Assembly (NCBI GenBank): GCA_003523055.1
Contig: DPHC01000002.1
Coordinates: 153,189-188,471, forward strand
Length of the DNA stretch: 35,283 nt
Direction of reading: 5' to 3'
From: Dehalococcoidia bacterium
GTDB lineage: Bacteria > Chloroflexota > Dehalococcoidia > Lucifugimonadales > UBA3495
Position numbers and translations under genes: made by a program. Under the pieces are notes generated by a model. The model did no database searches. It had not been told where the DNA came from and was given only the letters and a program-made list of their open reading frames with translations. Below, piece after piece: positions 32,418 to 35,283 of the stretch. The first letter of the stretch is position 1. Each line of letters opens with the position of its first letter.

Positions 32418-33920
32418 ATGAACAATTTAAATTCTTTAACAATAGAAACTTGGCAGCCCTTACAATGGGGAGTTAACGAGACATTAATGCCTTTGGAAGG
32501 CTGGGAATATCACACTGAAACTGTAGAAACTGGTCATGAATATTCTGTGTTCATATTGGTAGAATCCACCAACGCATATTTAATACCTGAATTTTTGACA
32601 TCATCGGCTGAATTGTTTAAGAATCAGAAAGTTTCGATTACATCCAAAATTTTAATTACATCGGCTGAAACTTTTAATTTTAAGCACTTTTCAGAACTAT
32701 CAGACTTCTATTTCGGAGATAACATTCAAGAGAAATATTTATACAAACAAATAGTAAACTTTTCACCAGATTTGATTCTCATCTGCCAAGACAATTCCTC
32801 TCATTACCAACCAATAGCTAAAGTTCCTGTAGTTGTATGTCAACTTAATGGGACACCGCTTATTGATCAAGTAAAGAAAGAAATAGATACAATACAACAT
32901 TCTGAGATTCGAAATGTTCTCACTTCAAAAATGAGCAGAACTCCTGCCCAGGTTATAACAGATCTCATTTCTGTCTACGGCCAACATCTTAATCTAATCA
33001 ACTACACACAGGGAGTTGGAATATATGGCAGATTATTAATTTCTGAATCACTAGGGCAGATCTCAGAAGTTTCCAAAGCCATTGATAATACGATTACTGA
33101 CAGTCCTTTAAACAAACCAAATCCGTTTGGTGACTCACCCACAGGTGCTAATCTAGCATCAACTATTTGGGCGTATGATCTTAGTCGACACCTCGGTTCA
33201 AGTAAATGGGACCACTTGTTAACTAGCGCTGCAAACTTGTATAAGATTAATACTGATAGCCATTTACCTCCATTCCCATGTGATCCTATAATCAGAACTG
33301 AAGATATGTTCTACTCATCAGCTGTGTTGGGGAGAGCCTATAAACATCATGCCAACACTGGTTACTTGGACGTTTTAGATAATTTTTACTTGATGGTAAA
33401 TTTGCAGCAAAGCACTGGATTATTTTGGCATTCAAAGAGCTCTCCTTACGTGTGGAGTAGGGGAAACGGGTTTGCAGTTTTAGGATTAAGCGAATATCTG
33501 ACATATGTACCTGAAAACAGATCCCTTTATGAGTCGATAAGAAATCAGTTCCTATCATTCTTTAAAAATATAGTTGAGTATCAAGATATTTCTGGTGGGT
33601 TTCACGAGTTATTAGACACTCCTAGCTCTTATTTAGAATTTACATCTACGTGTATAATAGGCTATGCAGCGTTACGAGGAAAATCCCTTGGATTATTAGG
33701 TCCAGAAGTAGATGCTTTAATCCACGGGGCTTGGAATTTTGTCAAAGCTAGGGTTGATGCAGATGGAAATATAACTGACGCTTGTTTCAATACCGGGCTG
33801 CAACCTGATTTAGAATCGTACTATCTACGTCCAGCAGTATCCGGGTATGATGATAGAAGTGGAAGCATGGCACTACTATTTACTTCTGAATTGCTGAGAG
33901 CTGGCTTTAACGTGAGATAG
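32418..33920 (+). CDS. GH88/105-like glycoside hydrolase domain with unrecognised N-terminal half
   Basis: Residues from about 235 to 500 match the (alpha/alpha)6-barrel glycoside hydrolases of families 88/105: IWAYDLSRHLG (about 250-260), RTEDMFYSSAVLGRAYKHH at about 293-311 with a candidate catalytic Asp near 296, SPYVWSRGNGFAVLG around 342-356 (canonical form WGRGNGW) and FTSTCIIGYAALRG. Family members hydrate and open unsaturated uronyl ends of polysaccharides. The N-terminal 200 residues contain alternating strands and helices and resemble nothing I can name. There is no signal peptide, so the enzyme works inside the cell on small fragments. The ATG follows a GGGAGG site. Its end overlaps the next gene's end by 14 bases. 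Confidence 0.8.
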   Translation: MNNLNSLTIETWQPLQWGVNETLMPLEGWEYHTETVETGHEYSVFILVESTNAYLIPEFLTSSAELFKNQKVSITSKILITSAETFNFKHFSELSDFYFGDNIQEKYLYKQIVNFSPDLILICQDNSSHYQPIAKVPVVVCQLNGTPLIDQVKKEIDTIQHSEIRNVLTSKMSRTPAQVITDLISVYGQHLNLINYTQGVGIYGRLLISESLGQISEVSKAIDNTITDSPLNKPNPFGDSPTGANLASTIWAYDLSRHLGSSKWDHLLTSAANLYKINTDSHLPPFPCDPIIRTEDMFYSSAVLGRAYKHHANTGYLDVLDNFYLMVNLQQSTGLFWHSKSSPYVWSRGNGFAVLGLSEYLTYVPENRSLYESIRNQFLSFFKNIVEYQDISGGFHELLDTPSSYLEFTSTCIIGYAALRGKSLGLLGPEVDALIHGAWNFVKARVDADGNITDACFNTGLQPDLESYYLRPAVSGYDDRSGSMALLFTSELLRAGFNVR

Positions 33921-34362
33921 GAACTTCTATAAACGGTGTTAAATCATCAAAGAAAAAGCAATGAGAGCCACTAGGATGATTCCACTGATCATTTCTGTCA
34001 TAATCCATGGCAGAGGCAGAAGAATCTATTTGGAATGTGGAGCATAGTTCATACGTCTTTAGGTCTATTTGATTATAGATATATCTCATACCGTCAGGGT
34101 CAGTTTTATAATCTTCAGAAAGGAAATATGAACCAGAATTTAATGCGGTTAAGCTAGATGGTAATATTCCTTTAGAATCCCAGAATACTTTGATTTTATA
34201 ATCGATTTCTGACAAGTCATTTACTCTATCCATATCATCATTAATACTTCTCATTTGCCAAGGTTCAGTTAAAATTATCCCATAAGCTATACTGATTATT
34301 ATAAAACCTGTTACTACTATTGCGAGAGACCTAGGATTAAGACAAGACAGTAAAGCTTTCAC
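33907..34362 (-). CDS. N-terminally anchored protein with a pilin-like C-terminal half
   Basis: This 151-residue protein has one hydrophobic segment (about residues 12-31, IAIVVTGFIIISIAYGII-like) and a short cytoplasmic start, then an outer domain of about 115 residues. LKTYELCSTFQI and TDPDGMRYIYNQID resemble the C-terminal part of type IV pilin-like/type II secretion G proteins, although no typical prepilin leader is seen. The start is a GTG at 34362, 6 bases after AAGGAG; its first 26 bases overlap the end of the DUF5671 gene. It may be a membrane-tethered substrate-binding or assembly protein. Two Cys residues may form a disulfide. Confidence 0.65.
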   Translation of the reverse strand: MKALLSCLNPRSLAIVVTGFIIISIAYGIILTEPWQMRSINDDMDRVNDLSEIDYKIKVFWDSKGILPSSLTALNSGSYFLSEDYKTDPDGMRYIYNQIDLKTYELCSTFQIDSSASAMDYDRNDQWNHPSGSHCFFFDDLTPFIEVPISR

Positions 34363-34978
34363 GATCTTCTCCTTTTTTCAACCGCCATCTATAAAATAGG
34401 AATATGGTGCCTGCAATAAGTAAAATAACTAAAACTTTCAAAATGAAAGTCACAGCTAATCCTCCTGTTAAGAAAACGAAAATTAAAGCTATCAAATCTC
34501 CTATGATAACCGACGCTGTTATAACCAAGGTCAAATAAGTTAAATATTTACCTACATTAGATATGTTTCTGGAAAAATCTTTTTGTTCTTCTCTAAATAA
34601 TCTCCAAGTAAAATACATGTAAACAGGATAAGCTACTATTAATGAAGAAATCGCCATTGGGATACCTGCGCCGGGGGCTGCATAGTCTGAAGCGTCATAG
34701 AATGTTATATCAATGAAAGAATATAACAATCCTCCAACGCTGAATGCAGATATATACAGTGTTATGAAAGACACTAAATATTGGAAAGCCTCCTTTGCAT
34801 GAAATTCAGTTTTGGGAGCCGGTACAGGAAAAGGAAATACAGTTTCCGAGTAACATTGCAATGCGTGTATGATTGATTCTTCATTCCAGCCGGCCTCAGA
34901 CAAAACATGAGAGATTTGTTCTCTGGATTGCCCTGAAGAAAGGCAATTATAAACAAATTGTTCTAATCGGTCTTTCAT
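34337..34978 (-). CDS. DUF5671-family membrane protein
   Basis: This 213-residue protein starts with a short soluble domain (about 1-50, EQFVYNCLSSGQSREQISHV, then WNEESIIHALQCY), which looks like a small helical regulatory segment, followed by about four membrane helices from residue 65 to 195. The membrane part matches DUF5671, a family of unknown function common in bacteria. Its stop overlaps the start of the next gene, and its ATG lies one base after the stop of the partial MFS gene, so the three genes form a unit. It may relate to the anchored protein downstream. Confidence 0.8.
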   Translation of the reverse strand: MKDRLEQFVYNCLSSGQSREQISHVLSEAGWNEESIIHALQCYSETVFPFPVPAPKTEFHAKEAFQYLVSFITLYISAFSVGGLLYSFIDITFYDASDYAAPGAGIPMAISSLIVAYPVYMYFTWRLFREEQKDFSRNISNVGKYLTYLTLVITASVIIGDLIALIFVFLTGGLAVTFILKVLVILLIAGTIFLFYRWRLKKGEDRESFTVLS

Positions 34979-34979
34979 G

Positions 34980-35283
34980 TCAATCAGTCATCCCGGTTAT
35001 ACTTTCTGGAGCACTTTGGGGTATATGTTTTTCCCAATCTGGGATGATAATTTTGGAAGTATCTTGCAACAATAATATAAATATCAGGCCAGCAACATTA
35101 AACAATATAGATACAATAAAAATCATCATAAATGACACACCTGCATCAAAATATATATTGAACAATCCCAATAATCCTCCGCACAATATCGTTGCTACAG
35201 CATGGCCTAACAGCGCTCCGGATTGTTCGACTCCATAAACATGTCCCATTGGGCCTTCCCCATAGTATTGTTTATTAATTACT
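34980..35283 (-). CDS. MFS transporter, C-terminal end (partial)
   Basis: The frame stays open from the window edge to the stop at 34980. It reads as two membrane helices with a linker: QYYGEGPMGHVYGVEQSGAL (at the edge), then AVATILCGGLLGLFNIYFDA and a hydrophobic stretch VSFMMIFIVSILFNVAGLIF before a short charged tail. The glycine-rich GHVYG and alternating small residues match the last two or three helices of an MFS transporter. An ATG at 35249 is internal, not the real start. The rest of the gene lies beyond the window. Confidence 0.7.
   Translation of the reverse strand, partial: VINKQYYGEGPMGHVYGVEQSGALLGHAVATILCGGLLGLFNIYFDAGVSFMMIFIVSILFNVAGLIFILLLQDTSKIIIPDWEKHIPQSAPESITGMTD

Noticed and set aside
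34873..35238. 121-residue plus-strand ORF
   Set aside because: It is antisense to the DUF5671 and MFS genes and shows no coding signs of its own.
1..35283. CRISPR arrays, insertion sequences, prophage, attachment sites
   Set aside because: No repeat-spacer pattern, transposase, integrase or terminal repeats were seen.

Overview
This AT-rich, very tightly packed 35 kb window is bacterial. Its mix of genes (LLM-class flavin oxidoreductase, GMC oxidoreductase, thiolase, MBL-fold hydrolase, MMPL exporter, a UGSC selenoprotein) and an A-type RNase P RNA suggest a free-living, probably marine, member of the Chloroflexota/Dehalococcoidia (SAR202-like). That placement is inference; no rRNA is present. 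Neighbouring genes often abut or overlap (stops touch at 12830/12831 and 20325/20326; 3' ends overlap at 24150-24163 and 33907-33920). No IS element, phage gene, CRISPR array or other sign of recent transfer was seen.

Layout. 1-1154 (minus): the start of an unknown gene, a MaoC/FAS1-type dehydratase and a PHP-domain hydrolase. 1231-1620 (minus): RNase P RNA. 1671-2369 (minus): a coiled-coil zinc-ribbon protein with a perfect 23-bp inverted repeat inside its coding sequence. 2481-3725: SbcD without SbcC. 3730-6529: a promoter, a structured leader and a three-gene operon of P1-family peptidase, DUF2520 Rossmann reductase-like protein and PanB, readable as a pantothenate-precursor unit. 6546-7241 (minus): an unknown protein and tRNA-Ala(UGC). 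7373-12830: a five-gene operon of thiolase, GMC oxidoreductase, NHL-repeat protein, a conserved protein of unknown function and a selenoprotein.

The selenoprotein is the main discovery. Two apparent ORFs are one gene of 181 residues (12285-12830) with an in-frame UGA at 12582-12584 read as selenocysteine 100. It lies in the motif U-G-S-C-S-A-C and is followed by a SECIS-like hairpin. UxxCxxC is also the arrangement of the glycine reductase subunit GrdB, so the operon may carry out selenol-dependent redox or bond-cleaving chemistry next to an oxidase and a thiolase.

12831-19403 (minus): Trm112-like protein, CopD/HemJ-like membrane protein, LLM oxidoreductase, RND/MMPL transporter, an alpha/beta hydrolase with Thr at the nucleophile position, a cupin and an endonuclease III-type glycosylase. 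19504-20325: pyrF. 20326-24163: a LysR regulator divergent from ferredoxin, MFS transporter and ornithine cyclodeaminase-like genes, with a striking 18-bp inverted repeat between them. 24150-31320 (minus): the pyrimidine operon pyrB-pyrC-carA-(unknown 139 aa)-carB, preceded by a leader with a hairpin and an intrinsic terminator that looks like an attenuator. 31637-33920: MBL-fold hydrolase and a GH88/105-like protein with an unrecognised N-terminal half. 33907-35283 (minus): a pilin-like anchored protein, a DUF5671 membrane protein and the C-terminal end of an MFS transporter.
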